64,000 nt of DNA from Burkholderiales bacterium (GTDB lineage: Bacteria; Pseudomonadota; Gammaproteobacteria; Burkholderiales; Burkholderiaceae_F), in assembly GCA_020248865.1 (NCBI GenBank), contig JADCGS010000003.1:1-64000 (forward strand). Reading direction: 5' to 3'. Shown piece after piece: positions 1 to 12,260 of this stretch. The notes below the pieces were generated by a model. That model was given only the letters and a program-made list of their open reading frames with translations. It searched no databases and had not been told where the DNA came from. The position numbers and the translations under genes are program-made. Within the stretch, counting starts at the first letter, position 1, and every line of letters begins with the position of its first letter.

Positions 1-87
1 AAGCTCTGCCGGGCTGCGCCCGGCGCGCACCAGCTCGACCATCTGTTGCTTGAACTCCACCGGGTAAGGCGGCTTCGTCGTTGGCAT
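1..87 (-). CDS. IS3-family transposase OrfA, N-terminal fragment
   Basis: Twenty-nine codons are visible, starting MPTTKPPYPVEFKQQMVELV and continuing RAGRSPAEL before the window edge. This is the usual N-terminus of IS3-family OrfA: the first helix of a helix-turn-helix domain that binds the element's ends. In this family OrfA and the DDE-bearing OrfB are joined by a programmed -1 frameshift, but that part is outside the window. An AAGGAG-like ribosome-binding site lies a few bases upstream of the ATG at 87. Identification rests on family resemblance of a short stretch but is fairly safe. Confidence 0.7.
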   Translation of the reverse strand, partial: MPTTKPPYPVEFKQQMVELVRAGRSPAEL

Positions 88-141
88 ATCGGACTCCTTT
101 CTCCTTGAGGATGAGGTGTCCGCGAAACGGGGTCAACTCCA
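1..141 (-). mobile_element. Left end of an IS3-family insertion sequence (partial)
   Basis: The strip holds the 5' part of a transposase OrfA reading out of the window and, upstream of it, what looks like the terminal inverted repeat. On the minus strand the repeat begins TGGAGTTGACCCCGTTTCGC (about 141 down to 122) and is followed by an AGGAG-type ribosome-binding site and the OrfA start. The rest of the element lies outside the window, so the right end, the second frame and any target duplication cannot be checked. The exact outer base is uncertain by a few nucleotides, because the sequence just outside (ACTCCAAGTCCAACTCCAG) repeats part of the end. Confidence 0.7.
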
Positions 142-351
142 AGTCCAACTCCAGACCTTGCAGATGCCGTAGCGTGTAGCCAGCCGCTGCAGCGTGTCGC
201 GCCACACCTCCTGCTGTGCAGCGGCTTCCAGCGCCGTCGGTGGCTGCGTGCGCAAAGGCACTGCGGCCGGGTCGGACGCCGAACCGCTGGATACGCAACC
301 GACGCAGAGGATGGCTAGCGAGGCCAAGACCCTGCCGAAAGCGCCCAGCAT
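133..351 (-). pseudogene. Small putative lipoprotein gene cut by the IS element
   Basis: An open frame begins MLGAFGRVLASLAILCVGC, which looks like a signal peptide ending in a lipobox-like Cys, and continues as a polar chain with an ETVWRDTLQRLATRYGI-type helical region (here EVWRDTLQRLATRYGI). Its stop codon (133-135) lies inside the insertion-sequence end, so the last few residues are IS-derived and the native C-terminus is missing. Longer starts exist in frame at 399 and 438; none has a strong ribosome-binding site. I do not recognise the family. It may be a real gene broken by the insertion or a chance frame. Confidence 0.35.
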
Positions 352-492
352 CGATGTGCGCGGGGGAAGGCGCTGCCGTCCGCTCGCGTCATGGATCATG
401 CTCAGCGCACGCTCGATCGGTGGGAGTGTTGCCGTCATGGCGCGGAGCTCAATTCGCCGCCCCTGCGGCACACAGGCGCATGGGAACCTCAA

Positions 493-1389
493 CTAAAGCC
501 AGCCGGCCAGCCGTTCGAGCACGGCGTGCTGCACCGGCGGACGCTGCAGCGGCTCCATGTGCTGGGCGCCGTCGACGCGCAGGACCGCATGTGGTCCTGG
601 GGTGGCCGCAGCCAACGCGTCGGTGTGGGACACCGGCACCACGCGGTCGGCGCTGCCGTGGACGTACAGCAGCGGCAGCCGGATGTGCGCCAGGGCGCCG
701 ATCGGGTCGTCGGCCGCCGGCGGCAGCGACGGCAGCACCATGGGCAGCAGCAGCGCGAGAGGCCCGGCGGCGGCGTCGCGCGCAATGCCGCGATAGCTGG
801 CAAACGCCGCATCGATGACCGCCGCACGCACGCCCTGCGCATCGCGTGCCAGCAGGCGCAGCGCGGTCGCGCCGCCAAGGCTCTGGCCGAACACGACGAG
901 CCGATTTGCATCGACCTCGGGGCGCGCCCGCAGCAGCGCCAGCGCAGCCTGCGCGTCCTCGACCACGCCCGCCAGCGTCGGCCGGCCCTCCGAGCGGCCA
1001 AAGCCGCGGTAGTCAAACATGAGCAGGTTGAAGCCGGCCGGTGGCAGCCACGCCGCCAGGGGCAGGTGGTTGGTGATGTTGGCCGCATTGCCGTGCAGAT
1101 GCAGCACGCTGGCACGGGCCGGCTGGCGCAGCGCCGGCAACCACCAGCCGTGCAGCCGGCTGCCGTCCGGTGCGGCAAAGAACACGTCCTCGTGACGCAG
1201 GCCGAACTGCGACGGCATCGTGTAGGTGGTCGCATCCGGGTAAAAGAAGAAATTCTCGATCATGGTGCAGCCTGGAAGAAGAGCCGACGCCCCGAGCGCG
1301 GCAACCAGGGCGCGGCGGCGCGGGCTGCCGGGCTCCGGTTCACGCTGCGCGGGGGCCGGCCGGCCGGCGAGGCGGCTGGACAGGGTCAC
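493..1389 (-). CDS. Lipoprotein alpha/beta hydrolase (BEM46/YfhR-like)
   Basis: A serine hydrolase of the alpha/beta fold, substrate unknown. The GTG start at 1389 follows a GAGGCGG ribosome-binding site and gives a twin-basic N-region, a hydrophobic stretch and the lipobox LLPGC, so the enzyme is probably lipid-anchored outside the inner membrane. Catalytic landmarks are the oxyanion loop HLHGNAAN, the nucleophile elbow GQSLGG, an Asp in the GSADRVVP segment and a His in GAQHMEP near the C-terminus. An ATG at 1449 and a GTG at 1500 are in-frame alternatives. It is the last gene of the run that starts with gcvT, 124 bases after sdaA, so it may share that transcript, but nothing ties its chemistry to glycine. 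Confidence 0.75.
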   Translation of the reverse strand: MTLSSRLAGRPAPAQREPEPGSPRRRALVAALGASALLPGCTMIENFFFYPDATTYTMPSQFGLRHEDVFFAAPDGSRLHGWWLPALRQPARASVLHLHGNAANITNHLPLAAWLPPAGFNLLMFDYRGFGRSEGRPTLAGVVEDAQAALALLRARPEVDANRLVVFGQSLGGATALRLLARDAQGVRAAVIDAAFASYRGIARDAAAGPLALLLPMVLPSLPPAADDPIGALAHIRLPLLYVHGSADRVVPVSHTDALAAATPGPHAVLRVDGAQHMEPLQRPPVQHAVLERLAGWL

Positions 1390-1513
1390 TGGACCGCCTC
1401 GGCGCCGCGCCGCCGGGGATTCGCGCTGCGGGCGGCCCGGCAGGGGCATGGCCCCCACGCCACCGACGTGAAGCGGGCCGGCGGGGCAGCCGCCCGCCAC
1501 CGAACCCAGCTCA

Positions 1514-2899
<1,386 letters not shown>

Positions 2900-2970
2900 G
2901 GCGGCATCCTAGGTTTAGTGGGCAACGGCCCCGCCCACAGAGGCGCGCGCAGCAACACGGTGTCCCGCGC

Positions 2971-3587
2971 TCACCCGGGCAGGGCCACAAGGTTCGGCCA
3001 GCGGGCCACATAGCTCGCCACCTTGCGCTCGAACAGGTTGTGCGGCGCGAAGGGCGCATTGCGTTCGAGGCGGCCCGCCAGGAGGTCGTCGAGTCCGAAG
3101 GGCGCGATGAGCCGCAGCCCGCCTCCGTGCGGTTGCAGGCCGACGCACGTGCAGCGCACCAGGAAGCGGGCGACCCCGTCGTCGACGCTGCCCAAGGCAG
3201 CATAGGGATGGCCGAAGAAGCCCTCGTACCACAGGTGCACGCGCGCCTGGTTGCAGGCCTCGATGGTGACGCCCAGGTCGGCGCACTCGCGGTTCAGCTT
3301 CGCGTCGACGCTCGCCTCGGCCGCGGCGGACAGATCGCCCGCGTCGAAGTAGAAGACGTCGTAGTCCTTGATCGAGGCGTCCGCCGGTTTTCCGGATTGC
3401 ACGTTCCACACGGTCTGGAACAGCGCGCCAGCCACCAGCGCCGCCTGCGGCAGCGCGAATTGCGGCAGCCGCCCGAGCAGGGCGACGACCTTTGCGTTGC
3501 GCTGGACTTGCGCGAGAAACCGAGCAACCACCGCGGCGTCGGCCGGCGCTGCCTGCGGCCGCCGCAGCAGTCGCACCTGCTCGCCCG

Positions 3588-3591
<4 letters not shown>
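2971..3591 (-). CDS. Nucleotidyltransferase-like protein (DUF925/COG3575 family)
   Basis: The 206-residue protein belongs to the uncharacterised family annotated as nucleotidyltransferase-like. Visible hallmarks are the segment GALFQTVWN, then [11 protein letters not shown] (the Asp pair expected to bind metal), and [10 protein letters not shown], followed by CTCVGL and APFGLDDL. The GTG start at 3591 overlaps the gcvP stop (GTGA), so the two are translationally coupled. The same frame stays open far upstream inside gcvP, but that is a by-product of base composition. Its role in a glycine-cleavage operon is unknown and its presence there may be incidental. Confidence 0.8.
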
Positions 3592-6473
<2,882 letters not shown>

Positions 6474-6500
6474 GGTCGAGTTGGTCCGCTGCAAGTTGGT

Positions 6501-6582
6501 GTCATTCCCGCGCAAGCGGGAGTCCACGTCGTAGGTGAGGCCAAATTGCGCCTCAATTGGATCCCCGCCTGCGCGGGCATAA
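6501..6582. repeat. Paired inverted dispersed repeat (REP/MITE-like)
   Basis: Two arms face each other: GTCATTCCCGCGCAAGCGGG beginning at 6501 and, on the other strand, GTTATGCCCGCGCAGGCGGG ending at 6582. Each arm has its own CCCGC...GCGGG hairpin, and the stretch between them contains a further TGAGGC/GCCTCA stem. Translated by chance the arms give the well-known 'MPAQAGIQ' and 'TPACAGMT' strings common to intergenic repeats of beta- and gammaproteobacteria. The unit sits between gcvH and gcvP, inside the operon, so it is transcribed and could stabilise or attenuate the mRNA. Confidence 0.8.
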
Positions 6583-6611
6583 CGCGCGTCGCGGCTGTTG
6601 CCGCGGGCGCG

Positions 6612-6992
6612 TCACTTCTGCGCCGCGATGTTCTGCCGGTAGGCCTCGGCATTCATCAGCGACGACAGATCGCCGGCTGGCTTCATCTTCCACATCCAGG
6701 CGGCAAAGGCGTTGCCGTTGATCTGCTCGGGCGCGTCCTTCAAGGCGTCGTTCACCGCAATCACCTCGCCGGCCACCGGCGCGTACACGTCGGAGGCGGC
6801 CTTGACCGACTCGACCACGGCGCAGCTCTCGCCCGCGGACAGCGTGCGGCCCACCTCGGGCAGCTCGACGAACACGAGGTCTCCCAGCGCGTCCTGCGCG
6901 AAGTCGGTGATGCCGATGGTGACCGTGCCGTCGGCCTCGGTCTTCACCCACTCGTGGCTGGCGGTGTACTTCAGTTGCTCGGGAACGTTCAT
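6612..6992 (-). CDS. gcvH: Glycine cleavage system H protein
   Basis: The lipoyl carrier that shuttles the aminomethyl group between GcvP, GcvT and lipoamide dehydrogenase. The 126-residue length is normal. The lipoylated residue is Lys64 in [12 protein letters not shown], preceded by the usual GxVxxVELP-type strand, and the C-terminal [12 protein letters not shown] helix is typical. A GGAG-type ribosome-binding site (CGGAGCCCTCC) precedes the ATG. It follows gcvT by 39 bases in the same operon. Confidence 0.97.
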   Translation of the reverse strand: MNVPEQLKYTASHEWVKTEADGTVTIGITDFAQDALGDLVFVELPEVGRTLSAGESCAVVESVKAASDVYAPVAGEVIAVNDALKDAPEQINGNAFAAWMWKMKPAGDLSSLMNAEAYRQNIAAQK

Positions 6993-7031
6993 GGAGGGCT
7001 CCGTGGTGGCAGTGAGCGGCGATCGGTCCGG

Positions 7032-8111
7032 CTAGATGAGGGGCTTGCCGTTGCGAACGAAGGGCGGCTTGACGACGAGCGCGTTGACCGGCCTGCCGCG
7101 CAAGTCCACCTGCACGGTGTCGCCGGCCTTCACACCCACCGGCACGCGCGCCAGCGCAATGGAATAGCCGAGCGTCGGCGAGAACGTGCCGCTGGTGATC
7201 TCGCCATCGCCGTGCGCCGTCATCACCTTCTGATGGCTGCGCAGCACGCCCTTGTCGAGCATCTTCAGACCGACGAAGGCGGCGCGCTGGCCGTCCTTCT
7301 CCAGCGCGGTACGGCCAATGAAATCGCGCGGGGTCTTCAGGTCTACGGTCCAGCCGAGACCTGCGTCCAGCGGCGAGACGCCCTCGTCCATGTCGTTGCC
7401 GTACAGGTTCATGCCGGCTTCCAGGCGCAGCGTGTCGCGCGCGCCGAGACCCGCGGTCCTGACGCCGACGGCCGCAAGATCGGCCCACAGACTGGCGGCC
7501 TCCTGCGCCGGCACCATCACCTCGAAGCCGTCCTCGCCGGTGTAGCCGGTACGCGCGACGAACAGATCGCCCAGATCGGCGGCCATGAAGTTACCCAGAC
7601 CTTCGGTCGCCGCGCGCGCGGCCGGGCGCACCTGCCAGAAGAGTTCGCGCGCCCGCGGACCCTGCACCGCGATCATCGCCAGATCGCGCCGCGGCTGGAT
7701 GGCGACCTCGAGCGCGCGCGCCGCCACCACCGCGCCCATCCACGCCAGGTCCTTGTCGGCGGTGCCCGCGTTGACCACGAGCCGATACCGCTCGGACGAG
7801 AAAAAGTAGACGATGAGGTCGTCGATGCACCCGCCGGCCTCGTTCAGCATGGCCGAATACAGCGCTTTGCCGGGCGTGGCGAGTTTGTCGACGTCGTTGG
7901 CCAGCAGCAGCGACAGGAAACGCCGGGCGTCACGGCCCGTGACGTCGACCGGGCACATGTGCGACACGTCGAACATACCCGCCGCCGAGCGCACCGCGTG
8001 GTGCTCCTCGATCTGCGAGCCGTAGTGGACGGGCATCTCCCATCCGCCAAAGTCGACCAGCCTGGCGCCGGCAGCGACGTGGGTGTCGAACAGCGGGGTG
8101 CGCTTGAGCAA
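7032..8111 (-). CDS. gcvT: Glycine cleavage system T protein (aminomethyltransferase)
   Basis: Transfers the methylene carbon from the lipoyl arm of GcvH to tetrahydrofolate and releases ammonia. The protein should begin (M)[20 protein letters not shown], as the family does, and the codon there is TTG at 8111 with a CCGGAG ribosome-binding site six bases upstream. The frame is open for another 80 codons, but that stretch is the glycine riboswitch and cannot be coding. From the TTG the length is 359 residues, as expected. The conserved [11 protein letters not shown], the folate-site segment GYTGEDGFE and the [13 protein letters not shown] region are all present. Confidence 0.93.
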   Translation of the reverse strand: MLKRTPLFDTHVAAGARLVDFGGWEMPVHYGSQIEEHHAVRSAAGMFDVSHMCPVDVTGRDARRFLSLLLANDVDKLATPGKALYSAMLNEAGGCIDDLIVYFFSSERYRLVVNAGTADKDLAWMGAVVAARALEVAIQPRRDLAMIAVQGPRARELFWQVRPAARAATEGLGNFMAADLGDLFVARTGYTGEDGFEVMVPAQEAASLWADLAAVGVRTAGLGARDTLRLEAGMNLYGNDMDEGVSPLDAGLGWTVDLKTPRDFIGRTALEKDGQRAAFVGLKMLDKGVLRSHQKVMTAHGDGEITSGTFSPTLGYSIALARVPVGVKAGDTVQVDLRGRPVNALVVKPPFVRNGKPLI

Positions 8112-8138
8112 GGGCGACTCCGGAAAGACAAAGAGGTC

Positions 8139-8158
8139 AAAACCGGCCGCGGCCGGCT
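8139..8158 (-). terminator. Terminator-like hairpin, likely riboswitch expression platform
   Basis: On the minus strand, right after the second glycine aptamer, the sequence CCGGCCGCGGCCGG can fold with a 4-base loop and is followed by TTTT. It lies between the aptamer and the gcvT ribosome-binding site. For a glycine-activated switch this is where an anti-terminator decision would be made. The stem is short (five to six G-C pairs), so control of translation is an alternative. Confidence 0.4.
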
Positions 8159-8159
8159 G

Positions 8160-8346
8160 CGCCCCTCTGTCCTTTTGCCTGAGAGTTTGCGGAACGCGAG
8201 GTTCCGGGTGCCCCTTCGGCGCCGCCGCTCCGCGTGGAACGGCGATCTCTCCAGAGTTGCTCGCGCGAGACAGTTCGGTGACCTGAGCGATTACGGGCGT
8301 TGCGCCTTCGGCGGCCCCACGGACTATTGCGGGGCGCTCTCCCGTC
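8160..8346 (-). promoter_or_regulatory. Tandem glycine riboswitch of the gcv operon
   Basis: Two aptamers in series are recognisable in the gcvT leader. The first (about 8346 to 8268) has GACGGGAGAGC, the core GCCGCCGAAGGCGC and a closing CTCAGGTCACCGAACTGTC. The second (about 8259 to 8160) has CTCTGGAGAG, GCGCCGAAGGGGCA and the classic CTCAGGCAAAAGGACAGAG. Tandem glycine aptamers sense glycine and normally switch gcv operons on. The linker between them is only a few bases. Upstream, TACACT at 8373-8368 on the minus strand is a possible -10 box with no good -35, placing the transcript start just before the first aptamer. Confidence 0.93.
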
Positions 8347-8428
8347 TCACGCATCGAGCAGAGCGGCAGTGTAGCCGAGGCGGCAGTGGGGTTGGCGCCG
8401 GTCGCATGCGCGTGTTATCCCTTGGCCC

Positions 8429-8983
8429 ATGGAACTTGTCTGGCCGGCGCGCGATCACCTGCCCTCCTACGTGCAGGCGCTGGAGCGCGGCTGGTCGGCC
8501 AACACGGTGCGGCCGCAGGAAGCGCAGGAGGAGTTGGCCCGGATCGCGGCCGACCCCGATGCCTTTCTGCGCTCGAAGGTTGACCGCGAGGCGCGCGGCG
8601 ACCCGGTGCAACTGCCGGACGGCAGCCTCGTGCGGCGCCTGCCCGGCTTCATCCGCTGGATGTGGGACGGCGAGCTGTGCGGTTCGATCGGATTTCGCTG
8701 GCAACCGGGCAGCAGCGAACTGCCACCGCACGTGCTCGGGCATATCGGCTACTCGGTGGTGCCGTGGCGCCGCGGCCGCGGATATGCCACCGAGGCCCTG
8801 CGGCAACTGCTGGCCGACGTGCGGCGCGAGGGGCTGGCCTGGGTGACCTTGACCACCGATCCGGACAACATCGCCTCGCAACGGGTGATCACCCACAACG
8901 GCGGGGTACTGGTCGAGCGCTTCGTCGCGCCGGCCGCCTATGGCGGCGCTGCGGCGCTGCGCTGGCGCATCGACCTGCGCTGA
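8429..8983 (+). CDS. GNAT-family N-acetyltransferase
   Basis: An acetyl-CoA-dependent acyltransferase of unknown substrate, 184 residues. The acetyl-CoA loop is seen as YSVVPWRRGRGYATEALR (motif A, R/Q-x-x-G-x-G/A), preceded by a strand with the GELCGSIGFRW turn and followed by the motif-B segment VTLTTDPDNIASQRVITHNGG. This arrangement resembles small-molecule or RimJ-like GNATs. It stands alone, divergent from the gcv riboswitch and convergent with the decarboxylase gene, so context gives no hint of the substrate. Confidence 0.85.
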   Translation: MELVWPARDHLPSYVQALERGWSANTVRPQEAQEELARIAADPDAFLRSKVDREARGDPVQLPDGSLVRRLPGFIRWMWDGELCGSIGFRWQPGSSELPPHVLGHIGYSVVPWRRGRGYATEALRQLLADVRREGLAWVTLTTDPDNIASQRVITHNGGVLVERFVAPAAYGGAAALRWRIDLR

Positions 8984-9006
8984 GCCGGCCGGGGGCGCGG
9001 GCCGGC

Positions 9007-11337
9007 CTACCGGGCCGCGGGGATCGCCTGCGGCTTGACGCAGTCCAGAAAGTACTCGACCTGGCCGTCGACACGCTGCTTCACCAGCCCGTGGATGTCG
9101 GTCTCGAAGCCCGGGAAGCGCGCATTGAAGTCCCGCGCAAACTTGAGAAAGCGCACGATCACCGCATTGACCCGCTCGCCCGGAATGAGCAGCGGAATGC
9201 CGGGCGGATACGGCGTCAGCAGCACCGCCGACACGCGCCCTTCGAGCTGGTCCACCGGCACGCGCTCGACCTCCCAGTGCGTCATCCGCGCATAAGCCGC
9301 GGCCGGCTTCATGACCGGCTCCATTTCGGACAGGTACATCTCCGTGGTCAGGCGGGCAACATCCGCCTTGGCGTACTCGGCATGAATCGCGCCGCACAGG
9401 TCGCGCAGCCCCAGGGTCTCGTACTGCGGGCTGGCGCGCAGGAACTCGGGCATCACCCGCCACAGCGGCTGGTTGTTGTCGTAGTCGTCCTTGAACTGCT
9501 GCAGCTCGGTGACCAGCGTGTTCCAGCGGCCCTTGGTGATGCCGATGGTGAACATGATGAAAAACGAGTACAGGCCGGTCTTCTCGACGATGATGCCGTG
9601 CTCGGCCAGGTACTTGGTGACGATCGCCGCCGGGATGCCGGTGGCGGCGAAGCGGCCATCCACGTCCAGCCCGGGCGTGATGACCGTGGCCTTGATGGGA
9701 TCGAGCATGTTGAAGCCCGGCGCCACGTCGCCGAAACCGTGCCAGCGCGGGTCGTGGCCGTTTTCGGCGCGCAGCATCCAGTCCTCGCGCGTGCCGATGC
9801 CTTCCTCGGCCAGCGCCTCGGGGCCCCACACCTTGAACCACCAGCCGCCTTTTTCGTCCGGCCCGAACTCCGCGTCCACCTTGCGCATGGCGCGGCGGAA
9901 GTCGAGCGCCTCCTGGATCGACTCCTCGACCAGCGCGGTGCCGCCCGGGGCCTCCATCATCGCCGCGGCCACGTCGCAACTGGCGATGATGGCGTACTGC
10001 GGCGAGGTCGACATGTGCATGTGAAACGCCTCGTTGAACTGGAAGCGGTCCAGGTGCTCGGTCTCTGAGTTCTGAACGAGGATCTGGCTGGCCTGCGAAA
10101 GTCCGGCCAGCATCTTGTGGGTGGACTGGGTGGCAAACAGCATCGACTTGCGGGTGCGCGGCCGCGGCTTCAGCCCGCCGATGGCGTGCATGCCCTGATA
10201 AAAGTCGTGGAAGGCCGCGTGCGGCAGCCAGGCTTCGTCGAAGTGCAGGGTGTCGATGGTGCCGTCGAGCATCTGCTTGATGGTGTCGACGTTGTAGACG
10301 ATGCCGTCGTAGGTGCTCTGCGTGATCGTGAGCACGCGCGGCTTGCGGCCCTTGCCCTTGAGCAGCGGGTGGCTGTCGATCTTCCTCTGGATCGTCTCGG
10401 GGCGGAACTCGTCGAGCGGGATCGGGCCGATGATGCCGTAGTGGTTGCGCGTCGGCGTCAGGAACACCGGGATCGCCCCGGTCATGATGATGGCGTGCAG
10501 CACGCTCTTGTGGCAGTTGCGGTCCACCACCACCACGTCACCCGGAGCGATCACGTAATGCCAGACGATCTTGTTGGCGGTGCTGGTGCCGTTGGTGACG
10601 AAGAACAGGTGGTCGGCGCCGAAAATGCGCGCGGCGTTGCGCTCGCTGGCCGCCACCGGCCCGGTGTGGTCGAGCAGCTGCCCCAGCTCCTCGACGGCGT
10701 TGCAGACGTCGGCGCGCAGCAGGTTCTCGCCGAAGAACTGATGAAACATCTGCCCCACCGGGCTCTTCAGAAACGCCACGCCGCCCGAGTGGCCCGGGCA
10801 GTGCCACGAGTACGAGCTGTCCTGCGCGTAGTGCGTGAGCGCGCGGAAGAACGGCGGCGCCAGGTTGTCCAGATAGGCGCGCGCCTCGCGGATGATGTAG
10901 CGGGCCACGAACTCGGGCGTGTCCTCGTACATGTGGATGAAGCCGTGCAGCTCGCGCAGGATGTCGTTGGGCAGGTGGCGGCTGGTGCGCGTCTCGCCGT
11001 ACAGGAAGATCGGGATGTCGGCGTTGCGCCAGCGGATCTCGGCAACGAACTTGCGCAGCGCGGCCACGGCCTCGTTCTGGCTGGTGGTCGGGTCATCCGT
11101 GACGCCGGCGAACCGCTGCGGCGCGTCGGCAAACTCCTCGTCGTCGATCGACAGGATGAAGGCGCTGGCGCGGCTTTGCTGCTGGGCAAAGCTGGACAGG
11201 TCGCCGTAGCTGGTGACGCCGATCACCTCGACGCCCTCTTCGCCGATCGCCTTGGCCAGCGCCCGGATGCCCAGGCCGCTGGCGTTCTCGGAACGGAAGT
11301 CCTCGTCGATGATGACGATCGGGAAGCGAAAGCGCAT
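9007..11337 (-). CDS. Orn/Lys/Arg decarboxylase, PLP-dependent (fold III family)
   Basis: A 776-residue enzyme of the bacterial ornithine/lysine/arginine decarboxylase family, which makes putrescine, cadaverine or agmatine. It starts MRFRFPIVIIDEDFRSENAS (ATG at 11337 after GGAAAG), with an N-terminal receiver-like wing domain, then the PLP domain with NGTSTANKIVWHY and the PLP lysine Lys408 in STHKMLAGLSQAS, and the C-terminal domain with the LLTPYPPGIPLLIPGER motif. The sequence alone does not settle which amino acid is used. The longer in-frame N-terminus lies in the intergenic region and lacks a family counterpart. The gene appears to be transcribed alone. Confidence 0.92.
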   Translation of the reverse strand: MRFRFPIVIIDEDFRSENASGLGIRALAKAIGEEGVEVIGVTSYGDLSSFAQQQSRASAFILSIDDEEFADAPQRFAGVTDDPTTSQNEAVAALRKFVAEIRWRNADIPIFLYGETRTSRHLPNDILRELHGFIHMYEDTPEFVARYIIREARAYLDNLAPPFFRALTHYAQDSSYSWHCPGHSGGVAFLKSPVGQMFHQFFGENLLRADVCNAVEELGQLLDHTGPVAASERNAARIFGADHLFFVTNGTSTANKIVWHYVIAPGDVVVVDRNCHKSVLHAIIMTGAIPVFLTPTRNHYGIIGPIPLDEFRPETIQRKIDSHPLLKGKGRKPRVLTITQSTYDGIVYNVDTIKQMLDGTIDTLHFDEAWLPHAAFHDFYQGMHAIGGLKPRPRTRKSMLFATQSTHKMLAGLSQASQILVQNSETEHLDRFQFNEAFHMHMSTSPQYAIIASCDVAAAMMEAPGGTALVEESIQEALDFRRAMRKVDAEFGPDEKGGWWFKVWGPEALAEEGIGTREDWMLRAENGHDPRWHGFGDVAPGFNMLDPIKATVITPGLDVDGRFAATGIPAAIVTKYLAEHGIIVEKTGLYSFFIMFTIGITKGRWNTLVTELQQFKDDYDNNQPLWRVMPEFLRASPQYETLGLRDLCGAIHAEYAKADVARLTTEMYLSEMEPVMKPAAAYARMTHWEVERVPVDQLEGRVSAVLLTPYPPGIPLLIPGERVNAVIVRFLKFARDFNARFPGFETDIHGLVKQRVDGQVEYFLDCVKPQAIPAAR

Positions 11338-11656
11338 GACGGTCTTTCCACGGGGCCCGGTGACGGGCCAGGACGCCCGCGGTGGGCGGGCAGTTTCGGC
11401 GCGCGGCTGCCCGCAGGCAGGCCGGACGCCGGGCCAAAGGCGGAACGGGGGGCGGATTATGGGACCAAATGATCGCGGCGGCGCGACCGCGCCGCGGCCG
11501 CCGCGCCGTTCGTCCCGTGCGCCGACGTTCAGCACCCCCAATCCGGCCGTCCGACCCGCAATGCGCCGCCCGGCCGCCGCGCGTTGCTAACCTTGACGGT
11601 TCTCCGAACCATCCACCGAACCATCCACCGATTCGTCCGCCCACGCGCCGCCCCCG
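11338..11656. other. Intergenic region between divergent genes
   Basis: About 320 bases separate the decarboxylase start from the start of the secreted protein gene. It must hold both promoters, but I see no convincing -10/-35 pair. The only visible structure is a 12-base direct repeat, CCGAACCATCCA, present twice in tandem at 11604-11627 and followed by a partial third copy, within 30 bases of the downstream start. It is too short and simple to interpret. Confidence 0.5.
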
Positions 11657-12238
11657 ATGAACCTCAAGGCCCTGCTGGCCGCCTCGCTCGGCGGCATCCT
11701 GCTCGCCAGCAACACCGAGCCGCGCCTGCCGGCCGGATGGTCGCGCCTGGCCAGCGTCGAGGCCGATCGCGCCTGCGTGGCCGGCGTGGACCACGATCTG
11801 ACCGAGCGCGGCCGGCGCCTGCTCACGCTGGAGTGCTCGCGCAACGTCGACGGCTACATCGCCGTGACTCAGACCATCTCCGCCGATGAGTACCTGGGCA
11901 AGCGGGTTCGCTTCGCTGCCCGCGTGCGAACCGACAAGGTGCAGGGCTGGACCGGTCTGACCATGCGGGTGGTCACTGCCGACCAGCGCGTGCTCGGCTT
12001 TGACGACATGAGCACCCGGCCCTTGCGCGGCAGCCAGGGCTGGCGCGACGCCGCCGTGGTGCTCGATGTGGACCGTAGCGCCGCCAGCATCACCTTCGGG
12101 CTGCGCCTGAACGATGGCGCCGGGCAGGTGTGGATCGACGGCCTGCGTTTCGAGGAGGTGCCGGCCGACGATCCGACGCTGTCGATCCAGCTCAAGCCGG
12201 TGCTGCCGCAGCGGCCGCAGAACCTCGAACTGCAGTGA
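11657..12238 (+). CDS. Secreted galactose-binding-like domain protein
   Basis: A 193-residue exported protein of unknown role. The first 18 to 20 residues (MNLKALLAASLGGILLAS) form a signal peptide. The rest is one beta-rich domain with the pattern GWTGLTMRV ... VLGFDDMSTRPLRGSQGWR ... VVLDVDRSAASITFGLRL, then GQVWIDGLRFEEV. That order matches jelly-roll, carbohydrate-binding-like modules found as C-terminal domains in some regulators and secreted proteins. It ends 22 bases before the histidine kinase gene on the same strand and is probably co-transcribed with the two-component pair, so it might supply or sense a ligand for it; that is inference. Confidence 0.7.
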   Translation: MNLKALLAASLGGILLASNTEPRLPAGWSRLASVEADRACVAGVDHDLTERGRRLLTLECSRNVDGYIAVTQTISADEYLGKRVRFAARVRTDKVQGWTGLTMRVVTADQRVLGFDDMSTRPLRGSQGWRDAAVVLDVDRSAASITFGLRLNDGAGQVWIDGLRFEEVPADDPTLSIQLKPVLPQRPQNLELQ

Positions 12239-12260
12239 GCACCGGGTGCAAAACCGCGCC

